Positions 8,277 to 17,081 of a stretch of 64,000 bases of DNA are shown here, one piece after another (position 1 is the stretch's first letter; the number at the start of each line of letters is the position of its first letter). The notes beneath the pieces were generated by a model. The model was not told the DNA's origin. It did not search any database and saw only the letters and a program-made list of their open reading frames with translations. The stretch lies in the NCBI RefSeq assembly GCF_026314295.1, contig NZ_CP111108.1, forward strand, positions 1,116,001 to 1,180,000, read 5' to 3'. The stretch comes from Caproicibacterium sp. BJN0003 (lineage in GTDB: Bacteria > Bacillota > Clostridia > Oscillospirales > Acutalibacteraceae). The translations under genes were made by a program, and so were the position numbers.

Positions 8277-9184
8277 TGGAAAAGCTAGAAATATTAAAAC
8301 GCACGGCCCAAAATGTGGGGTGTGAAGTAATAGAAAATGAACAGATGAGTCGCCATACTACTTTTCAAATTGGCGGTCCGGCGGATTTGTTTATTACGGT
8401 TTCCAATATTATTGCATTGAAAGACGTGATCAAGTCTGCAGGAGCATTGGGAATTCCGTTGCTGCCACTTGGAAACGGAAGCAATCTTTTGGTAAGTGAT
8501 GATGGAATTCGCGGTGCAGTTTTAAATTTAAATGGAGATTTTCGAAAAATTTCTTTAGCAGATCCTGTTACCATTAATTGCGGAGCAGGAGCTACTTTGG
8601 CAAGTCTTTGCAATTTTGCGCGTAAAAATTCGCTGTCCGGACTTGAATTTGCATGGGGAATTCCAGGATCTGCCGGCGGTGCAGCCTTTATGGATGCGGG
8701 GGCTTATGATGGTCAGCTGAGCGATGTGCTTTTTTCAACTACGCATGTAACTCATTCAGGGAGAACAGGCTTCTTGATGGGAGAAGAAATGGAGCTTGGA
8801 TATCGTTCCAGTGCCTATCAGACGAATGGATGTTTAATTACCTCTCTTGTTGTGCGCTTAAAGAAAGGAAATCAGGAGCAAATTTCCATGCAGATGGAAG
8901 AACTTTTGAAACGGAGAAAAGCAAAACAGCCTGTAGAATTACCAAGTGCTGGGAGTACGTTTAAGCGCCCTGAGGGGCATTTTGCAGGGACTTTGATTGA
9001 ACAATGCGGATTAAAGGGTGCTAGAGTTGGAGGCGCTATGGTCAGTGAGAAGCATGCTGGCTTTATTGTCAACATGGGAGGGGCTACCTGTACAGATGTG
9101 CTGTCTTTAATTGAAGAAATTCAGAAAACGGTTTTGCAGCAGACTGGCATTTCTCTGGAATGTGAGGTCCGCTATCTCTCTTAG
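8276..9184 (+). CDS. murB: UDP-N-acetylenolpyruvoylglucosamine reductase
   Basis: MurB reduces UDP-GlcNAc-enolpyruvate to UDP-MurNAc with NADPH and FAD, the second committed step of peptidoglycan synthesis in the cytoplasm. The 302-residue chain is the type II form common in Firmicutes. FAD-binding motifs PLGNGSNLLVSDDG and GIPGSAGGAAFMDAGAYDG are clear, and the catalytic serine lies in PSAGSTFKRPEG. GYRSSAYQ and the terminal glutamate segment LECEVRYLS match the active site. ATG at 8276 is used; TTG one codon earlier is also in frame. GAAGGAGGATTTTG provides the ribosome binding site within the end of the PHP gene. Confidence 0.96.
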   Translation: MEKLEILKRTAQNVGCEVIENEQMSRHTTFQIGGPADLFITVSNIIALKDVIKSAGALGIPLLPLGNGSNLLVSDDGIRGAVLNLNGDFRKISLADPVTINCGAGATLASLCNFARKNSLSGLEFAWGIPGSAGGAAFMDAGAYDGQLSDVLFSTTHVTHSGRTGFLMGEEMELGYRSSAYQTNGCLITSLVVRLKKGNQEQISMQMEELLKRRKAKQPVELPSAGSTFKRPEGHFAGTLIEQCGLKGARVGGAMVSEKHAGFIVNMGGATCTDVLSLIEEIQKTVLQQTGISLECEVRYLS

Positions 9185-9211
9185 AAAAAGGAACACAAAG
9201 AGGAGGAAAAA

Positions 9212-10069
9212 ATGAATTTTATTATTGTTACCGGTCTTTCAGGCGCTGGAAAATCGCGTGCGATGCATGCAATGGAAGATATCGGATTTTATTGTATTGA
9301 TAATCTTCCGCCAAAATTAATTTCCCCTTTTTATGATCTGTGTATGCAGGCACAGCCTCAGATTTCACAAGTCGCAGTGGTAACGGATATCCGTGGCGGA
9401 GATATGTTTTCCAGCCTTTTTGAAGCCCTTGACAACTTAAAAGAAGAAAACAAACCATATAAAATTCTGTTTTTGGATGCGAACGATATTGTTCTTCAGA
9501 ATCGTTTTAAAGAAACTCGCCGCAAGCATCCTCTGAGTGAAGATACCCACGGGATTGAGCAGGCGGTAAAATTGGAACGGGAAATTCTGCGTCCGGTGCG
9601 GGAACGTGCGGATTATTTGATCGATACTTCACTTTTATCTCCAGCACAACTCAAGCAGCGGATTGACAGCCTTTTTCTTGACAATGCTTCCAATGCATTG
9701 AGTATCCATTGCGTTTCTTTCGGGTTTAAATATGGAATGCCAACAGAAGCGGATCTGGTGTTTGATGTGCGGTGCTTGCCAAATCCTTATTATGTGGAAG
9801 AATTGCGTAACTTGAATGGACTCGATGAGCCTGTTCGCGCTTATGTGATGAAATGGGAACAAACGCAGGGATTTATTAAGCGTTTGCTCGATTTGATTGA
9901 TTATATGATGCCGCTTTATTGCAGCGAGGGGAAGAGTCAACTGGTCATTGCAGTAGGCTGCACCGGTGGGCATCACCGCTCGGTAGCGATTGCACAGCTG
10001 CTTTATGATCATTTGATTGCACAGGGAATGCATGCTAGTGTGAATCATCGTGATATTCAAAAGAATTAG
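9212..10069 (+). CDS. rapZ: RapZ/YvcJ family nucleotide-binding protein
   Basis: A 285-residue member of the RapZ (YvcJ) family. The E. coli homologue is an adaptor that hands the small RNA GlmZ to RNase E; the Bacillus homologue YvcJ binds and hydrolyses nucleotides and affects competence. The P-loop GLSGAGKS is at residues 8-15 and the C-terminal domain has the conserved GCTGGHHRSVAIA near 250. VTDIRGG and FKETRRKHPL are family hallmarks. The ATG follows GAGGAGGAAAA. The next gene is whiA, although the gluconeogenesis-factor gene yvcK usually lies between them. Confidence 0.94.
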   Translation: MNFIIVTGLSGAGKSRAMHAMEDIGFYCIDNLPPKLISPFYDLCMQAQPQISQVAVVTDIRGGDMFSSLFEALDNLKEENKPYKILFLDANDIVLQNRFKETRRKHPLSEDTHGIEQAVKLEREILRPVRERADYLIDTSLLSPAQLKQRIDSLFLDNASNALSIHCVSFGFKYGMPTEADLVFDVRCLPNPYYVEELRNLNGLDEPVRAYVMKWEQTQGFIKRLLDLIDYMMPLYCSEGKSQLVIAVGCTGGHHRSVAIAQLLYDHLIAQGMHASVNHRDIQKN

Positions 10070-10083
10070 GAGGGAAGCAGGAC

Positions 10084-11004
10084 GTGTCTTTTGCTTCTGC
10101 AATTAAATCAGAACTAAGCAAACAAAAAACTTCGCGTATCTGCTGTCGTACGGCAGAGTGCTATGGTATTTTGCTCTTTGGCCGTTCTTTTTCATTGAAT
10201 GGAATTTCGTTTACAACAGAAAGTCCTGACGCTGCGCATTGTGCGTCACAAATGATCGCACAAGTATCCGGAGCTATCGTCGAGACGAAAAGAATTCTTC
10301 GCCGTGCTGAACACACGGCGTTCGTTGTATCAGTGGAAGATATTGAAGATCGCCGAAAGATCCTAAACATGTTCGGCCATGATGGAAACGAGATCCATTT
10401 ACTTCTTAATCATGCGGTTTTGGAAAACGAATGCTGCCTGAGTGCTTTTCTGCGGGGGGCTTTCCTTTCCTGCGGAACCGGAGTCGACCCTCAGAAGGAA
10501 TATCGTTTGGAGTTTGTAGTACCGCATTTTCACCTTGCAAAAAGCTTGAGCGCAATTTTGGCAGAAGTTCCTGAACTTGCTTTACAGCCGATCATTTCTA
10601 GGCGGCAGGGAGCTTATGTCGTTTATTTGACCGGCGGAGATCGGATTTCTGATTTTCTCACTTATCTTGGAGCTGTTCAATCCTCTATGGAAGTGATGCA
10701 GGCAAAAATGCTCAAAGAGGTCCGAAATAATGTCAATCGGAAAACAAATTTTGAGACGGCCAATATTGGGAAAACAGCATCTGCTGCGGCTTTGCAGATT
10801 GAAGCAATTGAACGCTTTTTGAATTTAGGCGGCTGGGCTGCTATTCCGGAAGAATTGCGGGAACTTGCGAAAAAGCGCTATGAAAATCCGGAGCTTTCTT
10901 TACGAGAGCTTGGGCAAAGTCTAGAAACACCACTTTCTCGTTCTGGCGTCAATCATCGTTTGCAAAAACTAATTGAGCTGTCGGAAAAATTACAAAAACA
11001 TTGA
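10084..11004 (+). CDS. whiA: DNA-binding protein WhiA
   Basis: WhiA is a DNA-binding protein found across Gram-positive bacteria. It controls sporulation and division genes in Streptomyces and affects chromosome segregation and division in Bacillus. The 306-residue chain has an N-terminal degenerate LAGLIDADG homing-endonuclease fold (AFLRGAFLSCGT near 122-133, YLTGGDRISDFL near 181) and a C-terminal helix-turn-helix (LSLRELGQSLETPLSRSGVNHRLQKL region). NRKTNFETANIGKT links the two domains. The start is GTG at 10084, fifteen bases after the rapZ stop, with GGAGGGAAGCAGGAC before it. Confidence 0.94.
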   Translation: MSFASAIKSELSKQKTSRICCRTAECYGILLFGRSFSLNGISFTTESPDAAHCASQMIAQVSGAIVETKRILRRAEHTAFVVSVEDIEDRRKILNMFGHDGNEIHLLLNHAVLENECCLSAFLRGAFLSCGTGVDPQKEYRLEFVVPHFHLAKSLSAILAEVPELALQPIISRRQGAYVVYLTGGDRISDFLTYLGAVQSSMEVMQAKMLKEVRNNVNRKTNFETANIGKTASAAALQIEAIERFLNLGGWAAIPEELRELAKKRYENPELSLRELGQSLETPLSRSGVNHRLQKLIELSEKLQKH

Positions 11005-11030
11005 TCTTATAGAATCGGAGGTACCATTTT

Positions 11031-14000
11031 TTGTTTACTCATTTACATCTTCATACAGAATATAGTCTCTTGGATGGTGCCTGTCGGATTGAGCAACTGC
11101 TGGATCTTGCGGCCGAAAGAGGAGATAAAGCGGTTGCCATTACAGATCATGGGGTCATGTATGGGGCTGTTAATTTTTATAAAGCCGCAAAAAAGCGTGG
11201 AATTAAGCCAATTATTGGCTGTGAAGTGTATGTTGCACAGAGAACTCGTTTTGATAAAACGAATGAACTTGATGGTCAGAGCTATCATTTGGTACTGCTG
11301 TGTGAAAATAATACAGGCTATCAGAATCTGATTGCGCTTGTCAGCCACGCATGGATCGAGGGCTTTTACAATAAGCCGCGGGTGGATCTTGAGCTTTTAA
11401 AACAGCATCATGAGGGAATTATTGCGCTTTCTGCCTGTTTAGCTGGAGAAATTCCGCGTGCTTTATCGGCTGGAGATTATGGGGAAGCAAAAAAAGCAGC
11501 ATTGCGGTATTCTGATATTTTCGGAGAAGATCATTTTTATTTAGAACTGCAGGACCATGGTTTGCCGGATCAGAAACGAATCAATCCGTTTTTGATTCGC
11601 CTTTCGAATGAAACAGGGATTCCGTTAGTGGTGACAAATGACTGTCATTATCTTACAAAAGAAGACAGCAAAATGCACCATGTCCTTCTCTGTATTCAAA
11701 CGAACCATACGATTGATGATAAAAATGGGATGGAGTTTGGCAGCGAGGAATTTTATTATAAAACGGAAGAAGAAATGCGGTCGCTTTTTCCGGATCATCC
11801 TGAGGCGGCGGACAATACAAATAAAATTGCAGAGCGATGTAATGTGACCTTTGAATTCGGAAAGACAAAACTGCCTCATTTTGATACGCCGAATGGGCAA
11901 GAGAATTTTACGTATTTTCGGGAAAAATGTTATGCAGGACTTCATCTTCATTATGGAGAAAATCCGGCTCCTGAGATTGTACAGCGCCTCGAATATGAAT
12001 TGGGCACGATACAGAAAATGGGCTATGTAAATTATTATTTGATTGTCCATGATTTTGTTCGTCATGCAAAAGAAGTCGGAATTCCGGTGGGCCCTGGGCG
12101 TGGGTCCGGTGCGGGAAGTTTAGCGGCATATTGTATTGGGATTACTGGGATCGATCCGCTGAAATACGATCTGCTGTTTGAACGCTTTTTAAATCCGGAG
12201 CGTGTCAGCATGCCGGATTTCGATATTGATTTTGCAGATGATCGTAGATCTGAGATGATCGACTATGTAGTTCAGAAATACGGTGCAGACCATGTGGCAC
12301 AAATTGTTACTTTCGGCACTATGGCAGCCAGAGGCTCCATTCGTGATGTTGGAAGGGCAATGGGGATCCCCTATGCTACTGTAGACGAAGTGGCAAAGTT
12401 GGTGCCGAATGATCAGAAGATGAAAAATATCACTCTGCAGAAGGCACTGGAAAGTTCTCAGAAGCTGAGAGAACGATATGAAGCAGATGAGCAGATTCAT
12501 GAGCTAATTGATATGGCTCGCAAAGTAGAAGGAATGCCAAGAAATGCTTCTACTCATGCGGCAGGCGTCGTGATTACGGATCAACCAATTGCAGAATATG
12601 TTCCGCTTGCGAAAAATGGGGATTCTGTTGTTTGTCAATATACGATGACAACACTAGAAGAACTGGGCCTTTTAAAAATGGATTTTCTGGGGCTGCGGAA
12701 TCTTTCGGTTATTCATGATGCAGTCGAAATGATTCATGTTCATGATTCGGATTTTTTGATTGATAAAATCCAGACTGATGAGCAAAAAGTGTTTCAAATG
12801 ATTAGCGCTGGTGCGACAGACGGTGTTTTTCAGTTCGAATCTTCCGGAATGCGCAGTATGATTATGCAGCTTCGACCGGATTCTCTGGAAGATTTGATTG
12901 CTGCGATTTCTCTTTATCGTCCCGGGCCTATGGAATCAATTCCACGCTATATTGAAAATCGACACCACCCGGAAAAGGTGACTTATCGCCATCCGCTTTT
13001 AAAACCGATTCTGCAGGTGACCTATGGTTGTATTGTTTATCAGGAACAGGTTATGCAGATTTTTCGTTCCCTTGCTGGATATAGTCTTGGACGAGCAGAT
13101 ATTGTGCGCCGTGCAATGAGCAAAAAAAAGCATGATGTCATGCAGAAAGAACGTGAGATTTTTATCCATGGACTTGTTTCGGAGGACGGTACAATAGAAG
13201 TTCCCGGATGCCTGCGCAATGGGGTCCCGGAAGAGACGGCTCAAGCAATTTACAGCGAAATGGAAAGCTTCGCTTCTTATGCGTTTAATAAATCTCACGC
13301 GGCAGCATATGCGTATCTTGCATATCAGACTGCCTATTTAAAATGCTTTTATCCAAAAGAGTATATGGCAGCACTGATGACCAGCGTTTTGGATAATACG
13401 AATAAGCTTTCCAAATATATTGCAGAGTGTGATCGGTTAAAAATTCGCGTTTTGCCGCCTAGAATTAATCAGAGCATGGTTGGATTTACTGTTTCGGGAA
13501 ACGATATTCGTTTTGGTCTTCTTGCTGTTCGCAATCTTGGTCGCGGCTTAATAGAGACAATCATTAAAATGCGTCAAGAAAATGGGTCTTTTCTTTCTTT
13601 TTATGATTTTTGTAAAAGAACCTATGGACTCATAAATCGCCGTGCATTGGAAAGCCTGATAGAGTGTGGTGCGATGGATGATCTGGATGGAAATAGACAT
13701 CAGATGGCATCGGCAGTAGAATCAGTTTTAGCTTATTTGGATTCGGATCACCGAAAAAATCTGGATGGACAGATCGGATTCTTTGATCTTGGAGAAGAAA
13801 AGAAGCAAGAAGAATTTCATTTGCCTAAAGTTTCTGATTATTCTGCTTCTGAAAAATTATCTCAGGAAAAAGAAGTGACTGGAATGTATCTTTCCGGACA
13901 TCCAATGTCTCCGTTTTCGGATTGCTATCGTCAGCCTGGAATCACCAAAATAGGGGAGATCATAGATGATCTTCAGGAAGAAAGCGGTCAGTATCATGAT

Positions 14001-14549
14001 GGAGACATGGTATGGCTCCTCGGAATTATTACCCGCAAAAAATTAAAGACGACAAAGAAAAATTCGACCATTGCTTTTCTAACGTTTGAAGATTTATATG
14101 GGTCGATTGAAGTTTTGGTGTTTTCAAAAATTTTGGAAGAGAATTTTTCCCTTCTGCAGGAAGGAATTATTTTGAAGATTTATGGAAAAATTAGTGCAAG
14201 AGAAGATGAAGCCCCAAAGTTGATCCTTGAGTCTTTGGAAAAAGTATCGGATCCAAGCCAAGTAGAAAAGTTAGCAGAATCGCCCAAAATTTCTACTGAG
14301 CCTTCTTCGAAACATCATCCCAAACCCGGGCTTTATCTTAAAGTAGTAGGGGAAGAAGATCCAAAATGGATTCAGGCAAAAAAAGATCTGGCAATTTTTA
14401 ATGGCATTGTCCCTCTTTATGTAGTTTTTCAAAAAGAGAAGAAGTTTTTCCGAGCACCTCGATCTATGGCCGTTGACGTCAACGAACCTTTGCTTCGGGA
14501 ATTGCGCAGACTTCTTGGAGAGGAAAATGTTGCCTTTGTGGAACAGTGA
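11031..14549 (+). CDS. dnaE: DNA polymerase III subunit alpha, DnaE type
   Basis: An 1172-residue C-family replicative polymerase. In low-GC Gram-positives DnaE extends RNA primers before handing over to PolC. The N-terminal PHP domain starts HLHTEYSLLDG, with TDHGVMYGAVNFY and TNDCHY further on. The palm has GPGRGSGAGSLAAY near residue 358 and the catalytic aspartates in PDFDIDFADDRR near 397. A helix-hairpin-helix region and an OB fold (WLLGIITRKKLKTTKKN) follow near the C-terminus. Length is typical for DnaE1. The start is TTG at 11031, seven bases after CGGAGGTA. PolC is not in the window. Confidence 0.96.
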   Translation: MFTHLHLHTEYSLLDGACRIEQLLDLAAERGDKAVAITDHGVMYGAVNFYKAAKKRGIKPIIGCEVYVAQRTRFDKTNELDGQSYHLVLLCENNTGYQNLIALVSHAWIEGFYNKPRVDLELLKQHHEGIIALSACLAGEIPRALSAGDYGEAKKAALRYSDIFGEDHFYLELQDHGLPDQKRINPFLIRLSNETGIPLVVTNDCHYLTKEDSKMHHVLLCIQTNHTIDDKNGMEFGSEEFYYKTEEEMRSLFPDHPEAADNTNKIAERCNVTFEFGKTKLPHFDTPNGQENFTYFREKCYAGLHLHYGENPAPEIVQRLEYELGTIQKMGYVNYYLIVHDFVRHAKEVGIPVGPGRGSGAGSLAAYCIGITGIDPLKYDLLFERFLNPERVSMPDFDIDFADDRRSEMIDYVVQKYGADHVAQIVTFGTMAARGSIRDVGRAMGIPYATVDEVAKLVPNDQKMKNITLQKALESSQKLRERYEADEQIHELIDMARKVEGMPRNASTHAAGVVITDQPIAEYVPLAKNGDSVVCQYTMTTLEELGLLKMDFLGLRNLSVIHDAVEMIHVHDSDFLIDKIQTDEQKVFQMISAGATDGVFQFESSGMRSMIMQLRPDSLEDLIAAISLYRPGPMESIPRYIENRHHPEKVTYRHPLLKPILQVTYGCIVYQEQVMQIFRSLAGYSLGRADIVRRAMSKKKHDVMQKEREIFIHGLVSEDGTIEVPGCLRNGVPEETAQAIYSEMESFASYAFNKSHAAAYAYLAYQTAYLKCFYPKEYMAALMTSVLDNTNKLSKYIAECDRLKIRVLPPRINQSMVGFTVSGNDIRFGLLAVRNLGRGLIETIIKMRQENGSFLSFYDFCKRTYGLINRRALESLIECGAMDDLDGNRHQMASAVESVLAYLDSDHRKNLDGQIGFFDLGEEKKQEEFHLPKVSDYSASEKLSQEKEVTGMYLSGHPMSPFSDCYRQPGITKIGEIIDDLQEESGQYHDGDMVWLLGIITRKKLKTTKKNSTIAFLTFEDLYGSIEVLVFSKILEENFSLLQEGIILKIYGKISAREDEAPKLILESLEKVSDPSQVEKLAESPKISTEPSSKHHPKPGLYLKVVGEEDPKWIQAKKDLAIFNGIVPLYVVFQKEKKFFRAPRSMAVDVNEPLLRELRRLLGEENVAFVEQ

Positions 14550-14594
14550 TTCATTTTTCTATATAGAAGAGATAAAAATCCATATCTTAAGTCG

Positions 14595-14623
14595 TTGTAT
14601 TTTTAACAACTTTATATTATAAT
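14595..14623 (+). promoter_or_regulatory. Candidate sigma-A promoter for pfkA
   Basis: TTGTAT at 14595-14600 and TATAAT at 14618-14623 are 17 bases apart, 50 bases before the start codon. pfkA can therefore be transcribed separately from dnaE. Confidence 0.65.
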
Positions 14624-14672
14624 AAATTAAAGTAAAGTAAAAACCGATTAAAGCAAATAGGAGGACTACCAA

Positions 14673-15641
14673 ATGGGAGCGAAATCAATTGCAGTTTTAA
14701 CAAGCGGCGGAGACGCCCCTGGAATGAATGCAGCTGTTCGTGCAGTCGTACGTACCGGACTTTATTTGGGGATGCGTGTAATCGGTATAAAACGGGGATA
14801 TAATGGACTTTTATCCGGTGATACAGTGGAAATGAATCTGCGGAGTGTTTCGGATATTATCCACCGTGGTGGAACAGTGATTTATACAGCACGCAGTCCG
14901 GAATTTAATACGCCGGAAGGCGTAAAAAAAGCGGCTGATATGTGCCATAAACTCGACATTAGCGGTGTAGTCGTTATTGGCGGTGATGGTTCTTTTCGTG
15001 GTGCAAGAGATTTAACGGGAGCTGGAATTCCCTGCATTGGTATTCCAGGAACAATTGACAATGATATTGCGTCCAGTGAATATACCGTTGGTTTTGATAC
15101 TGCAATGAATACAGTCGTTGAAATGGTTGATAGACTGCGTGATACAACAGAGTCTCATGACCGCTGCAGTGTTGTAGAGGTTATGGGGCGTCGCTGCGGA
15201 GAACTTGCATTGCAGTCCGGCATTGCAGTAGGTGCAACTTCTATCCTGGTCCCAGAAGTTCCTTTTGACTTTCAGCGAGACATTGTGGATCGCATGAAGT
15301 TTACACAGAAAGCTGGAAAGCGCCACTTTATTATTGTTGTTGCAGAAGGCGTTGGTGGGGTAGAAGAGCTAGGAAAACGAATTAAAAATGAAACAGGAAT
15401 TGAAACGAGAGTAACGATTCTTGGGCATGTGCAGCGCGGTGGCTCTCCGACTCTGCGGGATCGTTTAGTAGCAAGCGAAATGGGATATCGTGCAGCAAAG
15501 CTACTGTATGAAGGTAACAGCAACCGTGTCGTTGTTATGCAAAATGGAAAAATTATTGATTTAGATATTACAGAAGCTTTGAATAAAAAGCGTGAGTTTA
15601 ATATGGAACTCTATAAGATTGCTCATGTGATCTCAATTTAA
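14673..15641 (+). CDS. pfkA: ATP-dependent 6-phosphofructokinase
   Basis: PfkA phosphorylates fructose 6-phosphate to fructose 1,6-bisphosphate, the committed step of glycolysis. The 322-residue chain matches the bacterial allosteric ATP-PFK. TSGGDAPGMNAAVRA at residues 9-23 binds ATP, GGDGSFRGA near 103 has the glycine-asparagine/aspartate region that marks ATP use, and PGTIDND near 125 contains the catalytic aspartate. RDTTESHDR, MGRRCGELA and GHVQRGGSPTLRDR also match. GGAGGACTACCAA precedes the ATG. A perfect 22-bp palindrome overlaps the stop codon and a conventional terminator follows. Confidence 0.97.
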   Translation: MGAKSIAVLTSGGDAPGMNAAVRAVVRTGLYLGMRVIGIKRGYNGLLSGDTVEMNLRSVSDIIHRGGTVIYTARSPEFNTPEGVKKAADMCHKLDISGVVVIGGDGSFRGARDLTGAGIPCIGIPGTIDNDIASSEYTVGFDTAMNTVVEMVDRLRDTTESHDRCSVVEVMGRRCGELALQSGIAVGATSILVPEVPFDFQRDIVDRMKFTQKAGKRHFIIVVAEGVGGVEELGKRIKNETGIETRVTILGHVQRGGSPTLRDRLVASEMGYRAAKLLYEGNSNRVVVMQNGKIIDLDITEALNKKREFNMELYKIAHVISI

Positions 15642-15650
15642 ATTGAGATC
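15629..15650. repeat. Perfect 22-bp palindrome over the pfkA stop codon
   Basis: GATCTCAATTT is followed directly by its exact reverse complement AAATTGAGATC. The pfkA stop TAA is at the centre. No T tract follows, so it is not a classical terminator. Confidence 0.7.
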
Positions 15651-15689
15651 GTTATGAAATATTCCTTCTTTCAATTCTATTTTTTGCAA

Positions 15690-15737
15690 AAAGGCAAGAG
15701 TGGCTTATCAGATTTTGGTAAGCTGCTCTTGCCTTTT
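15690..15737 (+). terminator. Rho-independent terminator after pfkA
   Basis: AAGGCAAGAGTGGCTTA pairs with TAAGCTGCTCTTGCCTT, with one mismatch, across an 11-base loop and ends in TTTTA. Confidence 0.88.
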
Positions 15738-15769
15738 ATAGCTCAGTATTTTAAATTAAAATAAACATC

Positions 15770-15806
15770 AAAAAGCCCCAAAATCCATATGGATTCTGGG
15801 GCTTTA
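15770..15806 (-). terminator. Terminator of the three-tRNA minus-strand cluster
   Basis: On the minus strand AAAGCCCCAGAATCC pairs with GGATTTTGGGGCTTT around ATAT, and is followed by a T tract (A tract at 15770-15774 on the plus strand). It lies two bases beyond the tRNA-Thr CCA end. Confidence 0.85.
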
Positions 15807-15807
15807 T

Positions 15808-15883
15808 TGGAGCTGCTAATGCGATTCGAACGCATGACCTCATCCTTACCAAGGATGTGCTCTGCCAACTGAGCCATAGCAGC
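15808..15883 (-). tRNA. tRNA-Thr (anticodon GGU)
   Basis: A 76-base cloverleaf with encoded CCA. The acceptor stem pairs GCTGCTA with TAGCAGC, the anticodon loop reads CTTGGTAAG, and the T arm contains GTTCGAATC. Confidence 0.96.
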
Positions 15884-15887
15884 AAAA

Positions 15888-15964
15888 TGGCGACTCGGAA
15901 CGGGATCGAACCGTCGACCTCTAGCGTGACAGGCTAGCGTTCTAACCAGCTGAACTACCGAGCC
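15888..15964 (-). tRNA. tRNA-Asp (anticodon GUC)
   Basis: A 77-base cloverleaf with encoded CCA. The acceptor stem begins GGCTCGG, the anticodon loop contains CTGTCAC, and the T arm has GTTCGATCC. It is identical over its whole length to the copy at 45118-45194. Confidence 0.96.
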
Positions 15965-15967
15965 AAA

Positions 15968-16043
15968 TGGCAGGGGCAGAAGGATTCGAACCCTCGGCAC
16001 GTGGTTTTGGAGACCACTGCTCTACCAGCTGAGCTATGCCCCT
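15968..16043 (-). tRNA. tRNA-Trp (anticodon CCA)
   Basis: A 76-base cloverleaf with encoded CCA. The acceptor stem begins AGGGGCA, the anticodon loop reads CTCCAAA, and the T arm has GTTCGAATC. It is first in the order of transcription of the Trp-Asp-Thr cluster. Confidence 0.96.
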
Positions 16044-16181
16044 ATTTCTGCGAAGTGTCATCAAGTGAAGATTTTCCCCCGCGACGCGAGTTTTATAATA
16101 GCACTTAATGATAAGGTTGTCAAGCAGGTTTTTACAAAAAGCTCGCTTTTCGACAGAACAACAGAAACTTCTGATACAGGC

Positions 16182-16210
16182 TTGACATTTCCACTGAAAA
16201 TCAGTATAAT
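16182..16210 (+). promoter_or_regulatory. Perfect-consensus sigma-A promoter for rpsU
   Basis: TTGACA at 16182-16187 and TATAAT at 16205-16210 are separated by 17 bases, an exact consensus match, 60 bases before the rpsU start. This indicates very strong expression. Confidence 0.9.
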
Positions 16211-16271
16211 ATTTTTCATGTAATATGATTACAAATACCCCTGCCTAGTCAGCGGATGGGAGGGAAAATAA

Positions 16272-16448
16272 ATGGCTGAGATCCGAATTAAAGAAAATGA
16301 GTCTCTGGATAGTGCCCTCAGACGGTTCAAAAAGCAATGCGCAAGATCTGGCGTGATCGCAGAAGTCCGGAAACGTGAGGCTTATGAGAAGCCTTCTGTT
16401 CGGCGCAAGAAAAAGTCCGAAGCAGCCCGTAAACGCAAGTATCGGTAA
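16272..16448 (+). CDS. rpsU: 30S ribosomal protein S21
   Basis: A 58-residue, strongly basic protein of the bS21 family, part of the platform of the 30S subunit and involved in mRNA start selection. The sequence begins [20 protein letters not shown] and ends with the arginine- and lysine-rich tail [15 protein letters not shown], as in Firmicutes S21. GATGGGAGGGAAAATAA precedes the ATG. A consensus promoter lies upstream and a strong terminator downstream, so it is a single-gene unit. Confidence 0.97.
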   Translation: MAEIRIKENESLDSALRRFKKQCARSGVIAEVRKREAYEKPSVRRKKKSEAARKRKYR

Positions 16449-16491
16449 TTTTATTCCGAATGCGTTGTAGGTTTCAGAGGTATCCAATAGA

Positions 16492-16518
16492 AAGCGGGCC
16501 TAAAAGGCCCGCTTTTTT
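16492..16518 (+). terminator. Rho-independent terminator after rpsU
   Basis: AAGCGGGCCT and AGGCCCGCTT enclose a short A loop and are followed by TTTTT. Confidence 0.92.
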
Positions 16519-16551
16519 ATCGAAAATTTACTGGACAGAAAGGAATCCACT

Positions 16552-17076
16552 TTGATAGATACGAGATATTCAATGCCTACTTTGGGAGCAGATAAAGTGA
16601 CGGATATTACTCCGGAGGTCCTTCATAAAATGAAGGTCTCATCAATTATCCTGGATGTAGATAATACTTTATCAGCGCCCGGTAAGCAAACACCATACCC
16701 GGGAACAATTGAATGGGTTCAAAAGATGCTCAAAAATAATTTTCAAATTATCATTCTATCCAATAATTTTAAAAGACGAGTTTCCCCCTTTGCAGCTAAA
16801 TATTATCTGGATTCTTTGTCATTAGGTTGTAAACCTCTTCCTTTCAGTTATTTTGCTGCTATGAGACGTTTGCACTCTTCCAGACATAATACCGTTGTAA
16901 TCGGAGATCAGGTCTTCACCGATATCGTTGGTGCAAATCTTGCCGGCTTGCGGTCAATCCTTTTGACACCGCAGACTCTGGAAAGCAAACGCTCGTTTGT
17001 TTATCGGCGCAGCAAGGAAAATCGGATTCGAGAGTATCTTCGAAAAAATGGCTTGTATATTTCCAGTAAGGAGTGA
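16552..17076 (+). CDS. yqeG: YqeG family HAD-IIIA phosphatase
   Basis: A 174-residue HAD superfamily protein of the YqeG type, predicted to hydrolyse a phosphate ester; the family substrate is not firmly known. Motif I is ILDVDNTLSAPG near residues 34-45 with the nucleophilic aspartate, motif II is IILSNN near 69, and motif III/IV is VIGDQVFTDIVGAN near 117 with a lysine in GCKPLP before it. The start is TTG at 16552 behind AGAAAGGAATCC. It is five bases from aroQ, suggesting co-transcription. In many Firmicutes yqeG sits next to the GTPase gene yqeH and aroE; here aroQ takes that position. Confidence 0.9.
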   Translation: MIDTRYSMPTLGADKVTDITPEVLHKMKVSSIILDVDNTLSAPGKQTPYPGTIEWVQKMLKNNFQIIILSNNFKRRVSPFAAKYYLDSLSLGCKPLPFSYFAAMRRLHSSRHNTVVIGDQVFTDIVGANLAGLRSILLTPQTLESKRSFVYRRSKENRIREYLRKNGLYISSKE

Positions 17077-17081
17077 GGAAA

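Noticed and set aside
15743..16000. A minus-strand open frame of 85 codons across the tRNA Thr/Asp/Trp region
   Set aside because: It lies over real tRNA genes and translates their sequence.
16245..16487. A minus-strand open frame of 80 codons over rpsU
   Set aside because: It is antisense to the clear 58-residue S21 gene with consensus promoter.
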